DNA of 64,000 bases, taken from the NCBI GenBank assembly GCA_920105625.2, contig CAKKTE020000278.1, positions 1 to 64,000 of the forward strand, given 5' to 3'. The notes beneath the pieces were generated by a model, which had not been told where the DNA came from, searched no databases, and saw only the letters and a program-made list of their open reading frames with translations. This stretch comes from Clusia tigrina. Its lineage: Eukaryota > Arthropoda > Insecta > Diptera > Clusiidae. The translations under genes were made by a program, and so were the position numbers. Shown piece by piece: positions 1 to 10,766 of the stretch (the first letter of the stretch is position 1; each line of letters opens with the position of its first letter).

Positions 1-1275
1 TGTCGAAAATCGCCTGCTAACAGTATCATTGCGCCACTAAAGCGACGATTATTATTCCGCAGATCTTTCATTGTTCTGTCAAGTGCTTCTAGAGACCGTT
101 TCTGAGCCATTGTGGACTCATCCCGTACTATCAGTTTACAATTCTTCAACACTTTTGCCATACCTGATTGCTTTGAAATGTTGCAAACAGGTGTTTCATT
201 GATTGCATGTTTAACGGAAGCTTCAGTACCGAATGTGCCGTTCTTCCACCTTCTAGTAGAGTTGCAGCAATCCCAGTAGATGCGAGAGCCAAGGCAATGC
301 CATTTTGAGATCGTATTGTTGCCAAAATCAATGATATCAGAAAGGTTTTCTCAGTTCCGCCGGGCGCATCAAGAAAAAATAGTCCACCGTTTCCATCATT
401 GACAGCCTTCATCAATTCATCATACGCACTCTTTTGCTGCTCATTCAATAATGGAACATTTCTTTGTACTTGTTGTTCCAAAGTTATTCTGTCGTATGCA
501 CGCTCACGTTCCAATTCACGATTCAGTACATCTCTGATTTGGACGATTTGGCGCTTGCATATGAATTTCAGTCAATAGTTTGCCACTCATAAGCAAACAC
601 AAATCTTCAATCAACACCAATGATTCATTGTAGATTTCATCGTTCATTTGAAATTCTGAATTCCATGTTGCCACTCGAATACGATGTAAAATGTCTTCGG
701 CAATGTAATTTAATTGGCGCGGATTTGAAGTCTGACATGTCGAAATGATCATCGCGAAAAGTGTGGGCACTTCAGTGGCATGCGAAGCAGCTATCGCATC
801 GTCCATCGTTTGATTCCAGTGATTATCATGTTCCAGCAATTGTAATTGCTGGCATGCTTCTCGAAATGTTGCACACACCGTACCATTCACAGTACGCAAA
901 GACTCATATGAAGTTGAACCGCGTACATTAATCAATAGCAACCGAAGGTAGAAGCAATCGTCGTTTTTCGGGTGGATTGTGTAAATTCGTCCTAATGCAT
1001 TAGTTGAGAACACACCTGGATGTCCATTTACTGGTTGGCCTTGCTTTCTGCGTAACCATTTCTTCGACGATGCATTCCATGTATAATATCGAGGCATTTC
1101 CGAATAAAGCAATGTTCTCGCAAACGGATCACTGGCGCAAGTTGAGAAAAAACTCGTCAATGTTGTTGCTGGTGGTGTTTCCGCTCGCTGTACTGCATTC
1201 TCTGGGTTGAAATACACTCTTTGGCCATTCTCCAAATGAACTGCGAGATGCACAACAGTCGGAAAACGCTCATGA
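1..1275 (-). pseudogene. Helitron helicase half (PIF1-like), copy A, frameshifted
   Basis: Residual coding sequence for the region between Rep and helicase and for the start of the PIF1-type helicase, which would unwind DNA during rolling-circle transposition. Open segments lie at 516-1275 (linker) and 146-514 (helicase N-terminus). Walker A reads GGTEKT where copy B has SGTGKT, so the second glycine is now Glu. A frame break lies at 514-516, and a one-base loss near 200, compared with copy B, ends the second segment. The helicase motifs downstream of Walker A lie at or beyond the window edge. The apparent ORF start at 1310 lies in the antisense LTR sequence, not in the Helitron. Confidence 0.85.
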
Positions 1276-1280
1276 ATTAC
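1276..1280. repeat. Target-site duplication of the solo LTR, left copy
   Basis: ATTAC directly before the LTR, repeated at 1861-1865. The same five bases flank the full-length BEL element at 7299-7303 and 13698-13702. Confidence 0.95.
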
Positions 1281-1860
1281 TGTTTGGGAGTTTTTATACC
1301 TAAACAACATTAATCACCATGATCATCCCCACGGTACCATACAAATCCACATCTGGTATCCCTGGATACCAATATCAACATTACATATGCATAAGTCAGC
1401 TCATATTTACATACATATTAACTAAGGCAAATCAGTCAAAGTTTTACGGTTATCGTTTTGTCATAATTTGTGCATGCATTCCCTTTACACCGCTAACACT
1501 ACCCCTCATGTTGGACCTACACATTAAGCAACAGTTAGAGTTTTTGTCTCTGTTGTTTTGCGCTTGTGTTTTGTTGTTGTGTTATTGGAAGTAAATGCAA
1601 TTTCTGCTGTAGAGTTTTTTTAACATTAACTTCGAGAAGAAGTTGAAGAAGATTTTAAAGTAGTATGAAAAATATTGTTGACTAATGAAGAGCTCCTCAA
1701 GAAACAAAAAAATTAAATAACTAATAGTGGATTCCTTGTAAATTTACTAAGAAAATAATAAATGAACTGAAAAAAAAGATAAAATTAATAAAAAAAAATG
1801 AATTTTTATTAAAAGAAAAGAACCCCTCGTTTAAGCTTCTTAAACAGAAGCTCTCATACA
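1281..1860 (+). mobile_element. Solo LTR of BEL/Pao element 1
   Basis: A 580-bp sequence starting TGTTTGGGAG and ending CTCTCATACA, flanked by a perfect 5-bp target duplication ATTAC (1276-1280 and 1861-1865). It matches the LTRs at 7304-7890 and 13119-13697 over its whole length. No internal element sequence remains, which is the product expected from LTR-LTR recombination. It interrupts the Helitron reading frame between the Rep and helicase parts. Its right half carries the variants of the 3' LTR of the full copy, while the variant near its left end is that of the 5' LTR. Confidence 0.95.
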
Positions 1861-2870
1861 ATTACAAAAGAAAATATTCTCCAAAGCGCTTCATTGCAGT
1901 TCACGTATCGACCCATTTGATATTTGCTGATCTCATCTCGTTCAAGGCCAATAACCGCCATGTCGCTTCCTTTGGTGGCGTACTTGCACACGTATTTGAT
2001 CGATTTCACAGATCTGCAATACTCAACATTGATATGAGTTTTGAATGTCTTAGACAATATTGGCGAATATGGTACGATCCATGTGTTGTCAACTTCGATA
2101 TTCACTCCTCTAAATTGAATGCTGAATGTTCTGCCATTGTTGTCTGATGAGCGACGCCGATAGAGTGGATATCCATCATTTCCAGTGTCCGTTTCCGAAA
2201 GAAAAGCACTTGGATAGTGTTTCGTGCATTTATTGTCAGACCTACAAACCGAAGTGGGATTGTAGTGCCCGCAAGGTCCATGAACCATATTTGTTTTCAC
2301 CACTTCGTATAATTCTGGATCTATCTCTGGATCAGGAATTTCCGCAGAAATGATGTCATCAATTTGATCTGGTGTAATCTTGTCCACCATCCAAAGAAGA
2401 ATGTGTGCGTGCGGCAAACCTCTTTTTTGCCACTCAACAGAGTACATCCAGCATCTAACCGCACCATATATACGTTGCTTCACGATAAAGTCCATCAAAT
2501 ATCGTAGCTGTTGTTTGAAAACTCGTGCTGTGACATCGTGACGATCGCTTGCTGATTGACCGCGATTCACTAATTCCGTTATCTGTGTGCATTTTGGATT
2601 GCAAGTGAATGTAACAAACAAATCCGGCCGTCCATAATTCCGCACGTATGTCATCGCATCCTGCGAGTACTCGTGCATGTGCCTTGGGCTGCCAATGTAT
2701 GTTGATGGCAAAATCGTGAGTCGGCCAAGGTTTGTCACATCTTCATCGCTATTGACCGCATCTCGCAAGTGAATGTACTCTTCAGATCGAAGCTTGGTCT
2801 GATTGAAACGAATAAAATTGAGTCATTCTGTCTCAGTTCATTGCACTGACCTTGTTAATTGTATCGACAC

Positions 2871-2928
2871 CTAAAAGTTAACAAAAAATGAAGTTACAAT
2901 CAAGAGTGTTTGTTTTTCTTTTACTAAC
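2871..2928 (-). other. Helitron intron 2, copy A
   Basis: A 58-bp GT-AG intron on the minus strand (GTTAGTAAAAG ... AACTTTTAG). Removing it joins the NPAN-G and VDTNKK coding segments in frame. The same intron lies at 24404-24461 in copy C and near 14815-14875 in copy B. Confidence 0.75.
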
Positions 2929-3426
2929 CATTGGCAGGATTGATCAGGTTGTATCTCAAGTGATATCCATCTTCACCACGGCAGAATATAAGCGGATATT
3001 GTAGTGAGTCATACGATCGATGAGTTTCACTGATTCGCTCTAATGCATCTCCAGCTGCACGTTTATAACAATATCACGGGATTCTAAATTATCGCCAACA
3101 ACAACAATTGGTATTTCATCAGCCGTCGGTGCATTATATTGCCGTTCATGCATGCCTGCTGGTCGTTTGTCCGCTTTTATAACGATTCTGTGATCAGCAG
3201 ATGGCATCCTTTCTAACGAAGTTTTGAATAATCGAATTCGTTCGTTGTGTTCATGCAACATTTCTTGCAATTGCTGCACAATTTCTCTCTTCGTCGCATT
3301 GAAAATTGCACAACGTCGATTCACTTCTTCATTTGAATCTCCAAGGAAATATATTTGGAGATATTTGTGATCTTGATCAGGATGCGGCAACAGCGATCCA
3401 GCAAGATGATAAATTTGCCCGTGAAT

Positions 3427-3505
3427 CTGTATAGTTGCAGACAAATATGTTAATTTCTGCATTTTATTGGCGAGATAATAAGTGTTAGATTGTTGGTGAA
3501 CTAAC
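3427..3505 (-). other. Helitron intron 1, copy A
   Basis: A 79-bp GT-AG intron on the minus strand (GTTAGTTCACC ... TATACAG). Removing it joins YNPTFK to IHGQIYHLAG in frame. The same intron is at 23827-23905 in copy C. Confidence 0.7.
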
Positions 3506-4123
3506 CTTGAATGTGGGATTGTAATTATGTTCATTCACAATTTCCTCACCAAACGACATCATTTGAAAACAATCGTTATATATCTAGGAATTTTGTAAAA
3601 AAAATGATTCGAATTTGGTGATTCACCGTAAAGCAACGATCGCAATGGCTCTGGTGGAGGAAGTAACTGTGGTAATTTCACTTTTCCGCTTGCGCAACAC
3701 AATCAGGCCGGTTCTTTTGGAAATTTCAGTGCATCGCAATGCGGGCAAACGACAAACATCGAACCAAATCGAACTGATGCGTGCGCACCGTATTGTAATG
3801 CCCGGCTCATTTCGAAAGGCTGCACGTTCGATATGCAAATTAGGCAATCGTCGTTGTTGCTAGCGTTGTCTGTGACCAACCAAACGTTGTTCTCTTGCTT
3901 CATGAATTTCCTGAGCACGAACTTGTCTTCTTCTCAATCGTTGTTGCTCATTGTAAGCTTCGTGAGCCTCTTGTGATTGTCGCGCACGATGTTCAATCAT
4001 TCCGATTCGAGCAGATTCTCTTGCATTAGCATTTTCCTCTTCAGTACGACGTACTGTATAATTACGTAGGTCCGTTGTACGTCGGGAACGCCGACCGATA
4101 TTAGCGCGACCTCTTTGTGGCAT

Positions 4124-5015
4124 CGTAACAAATTTCAATCTGTAATTGATCACTTTGTATGAAACACACATAAAGTTTTCACGGAATAATTTTCAATAAT
4201 TTACCTTTTGATTAGCCGAAATAAAGAAAGCAAACGACCGAAATTGAACGATTCAAATAATTTACAAATCAGCTGAAGAAATAACACAAATAAATTCCAA
4301 TGGAAATGAGGTTGGGTATTCACCAACAAACGAAAATAATGAACTCACTATTTTTGTTTGAAATGTCAATAATTTCACTCAAAACCTGATTATCCACAGA
4401 TTTAAAAACAAATATTTCGTGAATGTAAACATTTTAACAATTTAATGCAATGAATTTAACTCGAGAAATCAATTAAAATTTGGAAAAATGTCAGAAAGTC
4501 AATTGACCGTGTCCGCACTGTTCGAATAAACAAATCAGAAAGAACACACAATATACGCAGCTGTCAAAATAAATAAGCGTCTACAGCTCCATCTGTTGAG
4601 TTATTGGAGTATCAGTCAGTGCTTACAACACCAATATGAAACTAAATGTACGCGTGCAACACCACGCACATACAAAAAAAAATGAGAACAAAAGGTGAGA
4701 TTAGGTTTTTCTAATTTTCGAATTTTCCGAATTTTCCGAATTTTCCGACTTTTCCGAATGTTTTGAGATCGATAGATTTGCAAGAAACAATTGGAAAAAA
4801 AACATTTGAAAGAAAAAAAATTTTGTATGGAAAAAACTCCTTTTTGGAATTTTTTAATTTTCCGACTTTTCTTCAGGAAAAGTATAAGGTTTTTTTATTT
4901 CTGAACCTTCCCAGATCCACAACGAACAACCTCTGAAAATTCCATCAAGATTGGTCCAGCTGTTCTCGAAGCTTAGCGTCACTAACAAACAATCATTCAT
5001 TTTTATATATATAGA
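4124..5015 (-). other. Helitron copy A 5' leader
   Basis: AT-rich, non-coding leader between the Helitron 5' terminus and the first ATG. It contains short repeated TTTTCCGA words at about 4725-4757 and a degenerate A/T-rich stretch at 4790-4870. The leader is repeated at 16020-16898 (copy B) and, inverted, at 22323-23213 (copy C). No promoter could be identified with confidence. Confidence 0.7.
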
Positions 5016-5127
5016 CTAACTGACCCCGCAGCCGTTGCCCTACGTGAAATTATGTGTTTTCAAAAGAAAAGGATGTTGAATTTATATTGTGTTGAAAATC
5101 ATTTATTTGAGATTTTTGTACATTTTT

Positions 5128-7298
5128 TCAATGTAACGCAACTTGATAAATAACATTTTTTGTTTTCTGTTCCGGTGCGTAAATGTACAGAGAATATGGT
5201 TTTTCAACTCGTGAACACGCCACGTATAGCTGGCCGTGTGAAAAACATGGTATTTCCAGATTTATGCCACACACTTCCAACGACTGTCCTTGTGACCTGT
5301 TGATTGTCATCGCAAATACAAGTTTCACTGGAAACTGAATACGTTTGAACTGAAATGGCAAATCGTTGGAACTCAAAGGAATTCGTGGAATCAAGCATTC
5401 TGCCCCCTTGTAAGTCCCTTTCAAAATTCTTGCAAACTATCACATTATTCGATAGCTGCGTCACAATCAGTCGGGTTCTATTACACAGTTTCGGCGCATG
5501 AAGATTGCGAAGCATAATAATGACAGATCCAACTTTGAGACGCAAATGATCCGGCGGCATGCCAGGCAAATCGAAAGAATTTAGAAATTCCACTGGATAA
5601 TTCACGGCTTCGTCTTCATTTTCAACACGATCGATCGATTTGTATGAGCGCAAATCTCCCGGAATTTGACTTTGAATGGCCCAGTTTAAGTCATCAACAT
5701 AGGTATTTTTGGCAGCTAAAATTGCGCGTGCACTCAACCAATCGTAGTTACGATAATTTTGATGAGTTCAGCTTTCGTTGAAGTGAATTGACAAATGGCA
5801 GGTGGAATTGATATCAAAACACCGGAAGTATCAAACGGAATTTGCCCATTTCCAATTCTTAGCAGTTCTTTAGAGAAAACTTCTGCGGTGCTATCCTGTT
5901 GCAGGAACACTCGCATATTCATAGTCAATCGTATGGTTTTCATGTACCGCCACAAATACGATGACTTGATACATGCGTTCAATTCATCCGCCGCTGTTGA
6001 TTTCGGAATAACAGGAAGTGTTTGTCGAAAATCGCCTGCTAACAGTATTCATTGCGCCACTAAAGCGACGACTATTATTCCGCAAATCTTTCATTGTTCT
6101 GTCAAGTGCTTCTAGAGACCGTTTCTGAGCCATTGTGCACTCATCCCATACTATCAGTTTACAATTCTTCAACACTTTTGCCATAGCTGATTGCTTTGAA
6201 ATGTTGCAAACAGGTGTTTCAGTGATTTGCATGTTTAACGGAAGCTTCAATGCCGAAAGTGCCGTTCTTCTACCTTCTAGTAGAGTTGCAGCAATCCCAG
6301 TAGATGCGAGAGCCAAGGCAATGCCATTTTGAGATCGTATTGTTGCCAAAATCAACGATATCAGGAACGTTTTCCCAGTTCCGCTGGGCGCATCAAGAAA
6401 AAATAGTCCACCGTTTCCATCATTGACAGCCTTCATCAATTCATCATACGCACTCTTTTGCTGCTCATTCAATAATGGAACATTTCTTTGTACTTGTTGT
6501 TCCAAAGTTATTCTGTCGTATGCACGCTCACGTTCCAATTCACGATTCAGTACATCTCTGATATGACGATTTGGCGCTTGCATATGAATTTCAGTCAATA
6601 GTTTGCCACTCATAAGCAAACACAAATCTTCAATCAACACCAATGATTCATTGTAGATTTCATCGTTCATTTGAAATTCTGAATTCCATGTTGCCACTCG
6701 AATACGATGTAAAATGTCTTCGGCAATGTAATTTAATTGGCGCGGATTTGAAGTCTGACATGTCGAAATGATCATCGCGAAAAGTGTGGGCACTTCAGTG
6801 GCATGCGAAGCAGCTATCGCATCGTCCATCGTTTGATTCCAGTGATTATCATGTTCCAGTAATTGTAATTGCTGGCATGCTTCTCGAAATGTTGCACACA
6901 CCGTACCATTCACAGTACGCAAAGACTCATATGAAGTTGAACCGCGTACATTAATCAATAGCAACCGAAGGTAGAAGCAATCGTCGTTTTTCGGGTGGAT
7001 TGTGTAAATTCGTCCTAATGCATTAGTTGAGAACACACCTGGATGTCCATTTACTGGTTGGCCTTGCTTTCTGCGTAACCATTTCTTCGACGATGCATTC
7101 CATGTATAATATCGAGGCATTTCCGAATAAAGCAATGTTCTCGCAAACGGATCACTGGCGCAAGTTGAGAAAAAACTCGTCAATGTTGTTGCTGGTGGTG
7201 TTTCCGCTCGCTGTACTGCATTCTCTGGGTTGAAATACACTCTTTGGCCATTCTCCAAATGAACTGCGAGATGCACAACAGTCGGAAAACGCTCATGA
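5128..7298 (-). pseudogene. Helitron PIF1-like helicase half, copy B
   Basis: Helicase that would separate strands during rolling-circle transfer. In order on the minus strand: a linker with the KWLRRKQG-type segment, Walker A SGTGKT (about 6385), Walker B WDEC (about 6145), a middle part (5734-5982 and 5204-5737), and the C-terminal motifs TINRSQGQSL and VACSRV (5200-5320). A one-base insertion near 6048 and frame breaks near 5735 and 5424 split it into four open segments. The segment from 7298 to 5984 is open and uninterrupted. The family match is clear, and no full-length product is possible without the breaks being bypassed. Confidence 0.88.
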
Positions 7299-7333
7299 AT
7301 TACTGTTTGGGAGTTTTTATACCTAAACAACAT
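5984..7333 (-). CDS. Open frame: LTR-derived ATG fused to Helitron helicase N-terminus
   Basis: A 449-codon open frame on the minus strand. Its ATG (7331-7333) and first nine to ten codons come from antisense sequence of the BEL 5' LTR. It then enters the Helitron frame at the LTR junction and runs through the linker, Walker A and Walker B before a frameshift near 6048. It is an accidental fusion created by the BEL insertion. Copy A carries the equivalent start at 1310. There is no evidence of expression. A product would have the ATPase N-terminal motifs but lack the C-terminal helicase motifs. Confidence 0.5.
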   Translation of the reverse strand: MLFRYKNSQTVIHERFPTVVHLAVHLENGQRVYFNPENAVQRAETPPATTLTSFFSTCASDPFARTLLYSEMPRYYTWNASSKKWLRRKQGQPVNGHPGVFSTNALGRIYTIHPKNDDCFYLRLLLINVRGSTSYESLRTVNGTVCATFREACQQLQLLEHDNHWNQTMDDAIAASHATEVPTLFAMIISTCQTSNPRQLNYIAEDILHRIRVATWNSEFQMNDEIYNESLVLIEDLCLLMSGKLLTEIHMQAPNRHIRDVLNRELERERAYDRITLEQQVQRNVPLLNEQQKSAYDELMKAVNDGNGGLFFLDAPSGTGKTFLISLILATIRSQNGIALALASTGIAATLLEGRRTALSALKLPLNMQITETPVCNISKQSAMAKVLKNCKLIVWDECTMAQKRSLEALDRTMKDLRNNSRRFSGAMNTVSRRFSTNTSCYSEINSGG

Positions 7334-7890
7334 TAATCACCACGATCATCCCCACGGTACCATACAAATCCACATCTGGTATCCCTAGATACCAATATCA
7401 ACATTACATATGCATAAGTCAGCTCATATTTACATACATATTAACTAAGGCAAATCAGTCAAAGTTTTACGGTTATCGTTTTGTCATAATTTGTGCATGC
7501 ATTCCCTTTACACCGCTAACAATACCCCTCAAGTTGGACCTACACATTAAGCAACAGTTAGAGTTTTTGTCTCTGTTGTTTTGCGCTTGTGTTTTGTTGT
7601 TGTGTTATTGGAAGTAAATGCAATTTCTGCTGTAGAGTTTTTTTAACATTAACTTCGAGAAGAAGTTGAAGAAGATTTTAAAGTAGTATGAAAAATATTG
7701 TTGACTAATGAAGAGCTCCTCAAGAAAAAAAAAAATTAAATAATTAATAGTGGATATTAAATTCCTTGTAAATTTACTAAGAAAATAATAAATGAACTGA
7801 AAAAAAAGATAAAATTAATTTAAAAAAATGAATTTTTATTAAAAGAAAAGAACCCCTCGTTTAAGCTTCTTAAACAGAAGCTCTCATACA
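7304..7890 (+). repeat. BEL element 1, 5' LTR
   Basis: 587 bp, TG...CA ends, preceded by ATTAC at 7299-7303. It has a short insertion (about 6 bp) near 7753 that the solo LTR and the 3' LTR lack. Confidence 0.95.
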
Positions 7891-7896
7891 TAAAAG

Positions 7897-7914
7897 TGGT
7901 GCCGAAACCCGGGA
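7897..7914 (+). promoter_or_regulatory. Primer-binding site, tRNA-Phe type
   Basis: TGGTGCCGAAACCCGGGA, six bases after the 5' LTR. It is complementary to the 3' end of animal tRNA-Phe as I recall that sequence (ending ...TCCCGGGTTTCGGCA plus CCA). Confidence 0.75.
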
Positions 7915-8070
7915 ACTGTCCATGTGCTGACACAAATCCCTCATATTTTACATAAAAAAGTTACTGCCGTCGTGCTAAGGATAACATAACCGCATTTTGT
8001 TGCCACGAATTGGAACAAAATGGAGACAGTTATTTAAGATCAACATAATATAATCAACTATATCGCTCGT

Positions 8071-8874
8071 ATGGAGCAATCTTTTAATGCTAAACTAAAG
8101 GAGCGTAAGTCCAAAGGTTATGCTCAAGCTATGCTCGAAGACTTGGAGCAGAATTTCAAATTATTTAAAGATGGCCACGAGTTGGTTATGAGCATTGTTC
8201 GAGAACAGTCCCTCGCGGAGAAGGATGTACCCTACCTAAGTACCAATATGTATTACACTTGTTGTGATACATATATCTCATTTAAAACTAATATTCTTGA
8301 TTTAATGTTTGAATTTGATTCTCCACAGACTCCAACCGTCCACGCAAGTACATTCGCCGCAAGCAGCCGCAACGAAACATTTGTCGCCGGAGTACGACTG
8401 CCAAAAATACAACTTCCAACATTTTCTGGAGATTATCTCGATTGGGTCTCGTATCGCGATACGTTTTTGTCACTAGTTCATGAACCAGCGTCACTCACTG
8501 ATATCCAGAAATTTTTATATTTGAAAAGCTCGTGCACAGGTACTCCCCTTTCTATAATCAACGAATATCCAGTTGCCGGTTCTAGCTATGCACTTGCATG
8601 GGAAGCTCTCGAGAGGAGATTTCACAATGAAAGAAAGCTTGTCGATCAAATCTTGAGGCGATTATTTTCCATACCGCCCACCAAGGGAAATGTTTATTCT
8701 ATTAAAGAATTTCTCGATACCACCAGAAATTGTTTAGCGCAACTAAAAGCATTAAAAATCGATACTACCACCTTCGATTTTCATTTATTTGACGTCTCAG
8801 AAGCTAGACGTTCAAACCCGCAAAGAATGGGAGCAGTCGCTCAAGGCCAGTACAACGGTACCTCCTATGACTGA
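8071..8874 (+). pseudogene. BEL element 1 gag
   Basis: Gag-like protein of a BEL/Pao element that would assemble the RNA-containing particle. The open frame starts with ATG at 8071. It carries the DUF1759-type segment (LPTFSGDYLDW ... FLYLKSS ... WEALERRF) around residues 110-200. The frame is lost near 8795, after which the true continuation is in another frame up to the next open segment at 8887. A small Cys/His motif follows in that segment (CQNCSEPHHTVVH, about 9030), probably the remains of the nucleic-acid-binding knuckle. Confidence 0.82.
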
Positions 8875-8886
8875 AATGCTTGTTTT

Positions 8887-9642
8887 TTGGAAACTACTTT
8901 TAGAGCTTTGGAATACGTTGAAGATGCAAATATTCCAAGCAGTTCAAACAAAAGTTATGGGGACAGCAAATTTGAAAATCGTCGTAAGCCAACGAAAATT
9001 GTTCAAGCCGCATGTAAGTTGAAGTCAGTTTGTCAAAACTGTAGTGAGCCACATCACACTGTTGTCCACAACGAGTACTATTCTGGAAACACCTCGTTGA
9101 CAACTGCTACGACACCAAATGCTACAGCAAACCAGACTTTTGCTCAACCTCCTACTACTTCTACTCCTACAACTGCAACATCTGTAAGTACGCTTCACTC
9201 CAATATGAATACATGCCATATAAATCCTGCCTTACTTGCCACAGTAAAGGTAATTATAAAAACTAATAAGTCTGCTTATAGTGTAAAAGCCCTTGTAGAC
9301 CAAGGATCTCAGGTCTCATTTATATCTGAGGAATTAGCCCAGCTATTGCCCATACCGAAATTAAAAACGCGTGTCGATGTCTGTGGTATTGGAGGAAACA
9401 AATCCGTCACGGTGAAGAAGTCCGTAAATTTAAATCTCTACTCCACATATGATCAACAATTTGAATTGCCGATAACTGCACTTGTTGTACCATCAGTTTC
9501 ATCATATATTCCCCCCAAATTAAATTTGATTACAATTCCAGATTTACCAGAAAATCATCTTGCCGATAAAGATTTCTTGTTAGCAGAAAAAATTGATCTC
9601 CTTCTCGGAAATGACGTCTATGGTGATATATTACTAGCTTAG
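8887..9642 (+). pseudogene. BEL element 1 protease region
   Basis: Open segment with a Cys/His motif at its start, a Thr/Ser/Pro-rich linker, and an aspartic-protease region with the active-site stretch LVDQGSQVSFISE (about 9292-9330). DxGS in place of DTG/DSG is usual in BEL elements. The flap and downstream region ends in LLLGNDV. A TAG at 9640 stops the frame, and BEL-like sequence continues into the RT region after it. Confidence 0.82.
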
Positions 9643-10766
9643 ACGAAAAAATTAGAAAATGGTCTATTTTTACAAGAAACTCATTTTGGATACATGGTTT
9701 CTGGGTCTCCAAGATCAAATTTGTCCGCAGCAACAATTTCTGCTAATTTGTGTTCGCTAGAAAATCAGCTACGCCTATTTTGGGAACAGGAATAATTTGT
9801 AGATGAGAAACAATTCACACCCGAAGAGATGTTATGTGAAAAATTGTTTAATGAAACGCATACTAGAGATGATACCGGACGCTACACTGTCCATTTACCC
9901 TTCAAGAGTATACTTGAAGGTCAACCCCCTCCAACTTTTTCCCACACGGACTACAATGCGCTTAAACGGTTAAAACAGCTGGAATCTACTTTCAAAAATA
10001 AACCTAAATTTGCTGAGGAATATAAGAAATTCATGACGGAGTATGCAACGATTAACCATATGGTAAAACTTGGTATGTACCCTCATGCAATACCGAAAAA
10101 TGCTTATTTCTTTCCCCATCATGGTGTACTCAGAGAGAGTAGTACAACAACAAAATTACGTGTTGTTTTTGATGGTCGAAATCACAGACCCCCTCAGACT
10201 TCTATAAATGAGGAACTATCAGTCGGGCCTGCACTGCAAAATGATTTGTCTACTATTATATCTCGATAGAGGAGATATCGAATAGCTTTCACAGCTGATA
10301 TAGAAAAATGTTCAGACAAACTAATGTCTGTAAAGAACATCAGCCTTCACAATGTATACTTTGGAGAGATGAAACTACAAATAAAATTAACATTTACAGT
10401 TTACTTACAGTGACGTATGGTACTACGTCAGCTCCATATTTGGCAATCAGGGTACTACAACAGCTCGCCGAAGATGAAGAGAAACAATTCCCACAAGCGA
10501 GCCAAATACTTCGCTCAGACACATATGTCGATGACGTCATATCTGGCGCTGATAGTTTTGACGACGCTCTAAAATTACAGCAACAACTTTGCTCTTTAGT
10601 GAAATCTGGTAGATTTCATCTTCGAAAATGGAACTCTAATTTTTCGCGATTAATTAATCACATTCCAGAGGAAGATCGTGAAAAGAAAGAGCTATTTACA
10701 CTCAATGAACCAAACATGGCGAAAGCTCTTGGCTTTCAGATGCAGCTAAGTTATTTGATCCCCTAG
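9643..10766 (+). pseudogene. BEL element 1 reverse transcriptase
   Basis: RT domain in two open segments (9829-10269 and 10308-10766). Motifs include FPHHGVLRESSTTTKLRVVFD in the N-terminal fingers, TADIEKMFRQ around 10280-10320 with a stop and frame change there, and the catalytic YVDDV at about 10525. The domain would copy element RNA into DNA from the tRNA-Phe-type primer. The in-frame stop at 10267 and the frame change around 10750 disable it. Confidence 0.85.

Larger units (their letters stand above)
1866..4123 (-). pseudogene. Helitron Rep half (HUH nuclease), copy A
   Basis: Remnant of the Helitron replication initiator. Reading from a likely ATG at 4123, it has a basic Arg/Gln-rich N-terminus, a Cys-rich segment (CPHCDAL, CCASGK), the Rep domain with the metal-binding PHAH motif, and the two-tyrosine motif YVCKY near 1990. 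The Rep part is open from 2768 down to the LTR junction. Two introns break the frame (3427-3505 and 2871-2928). A deletion of about 110 bp at 2835/2836 removes part of the Rep N-terminal region present in copies B and C. Frame changes around 3620-3860 add further damage. The family is certain, and the copy is not functional. Confidence 0.88.
1..5015 (-). mobile_element. Helitron copy A, left-truncated by the window edge
   Basis: Rolling-circle transposon read right to left. Its 5' end is the TC of TCTATATATATAAAAATG on the minus strand at 5015. A 5' leader follows, then a Rep (HUH nuclease) region, then a PIF1-type helicase region that runs off the left edge. Base 1 corresponds to about 6022 in copy B, and the two copies are almost identical by eye. 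Copy A differs in having a BEL solo LTR instead of a full BEL element, and in an internal deletion of about 110 bp at 2835/2836 within the Rep region, seen by comparison with 14675-14785. It cannot encode a complete transposase. The Helitron assignment is firm. The exact subfamily is not known to me. Confidence 0.9.

Noticed and set aside
1004..1210. Plus-strand open frame, repeated at 7027-7233
   Set aside because: It is the shadow of the Helitron linker coding region on the opposite strand.
1319..1594. 91-codon open frame in the LTR, repeated at 13106-13432
   Set aside because: It lies wholly in BEL LTR sequence, has no recognisable domain and is not kept in the 5' LTR copy, so it is a chance frame.
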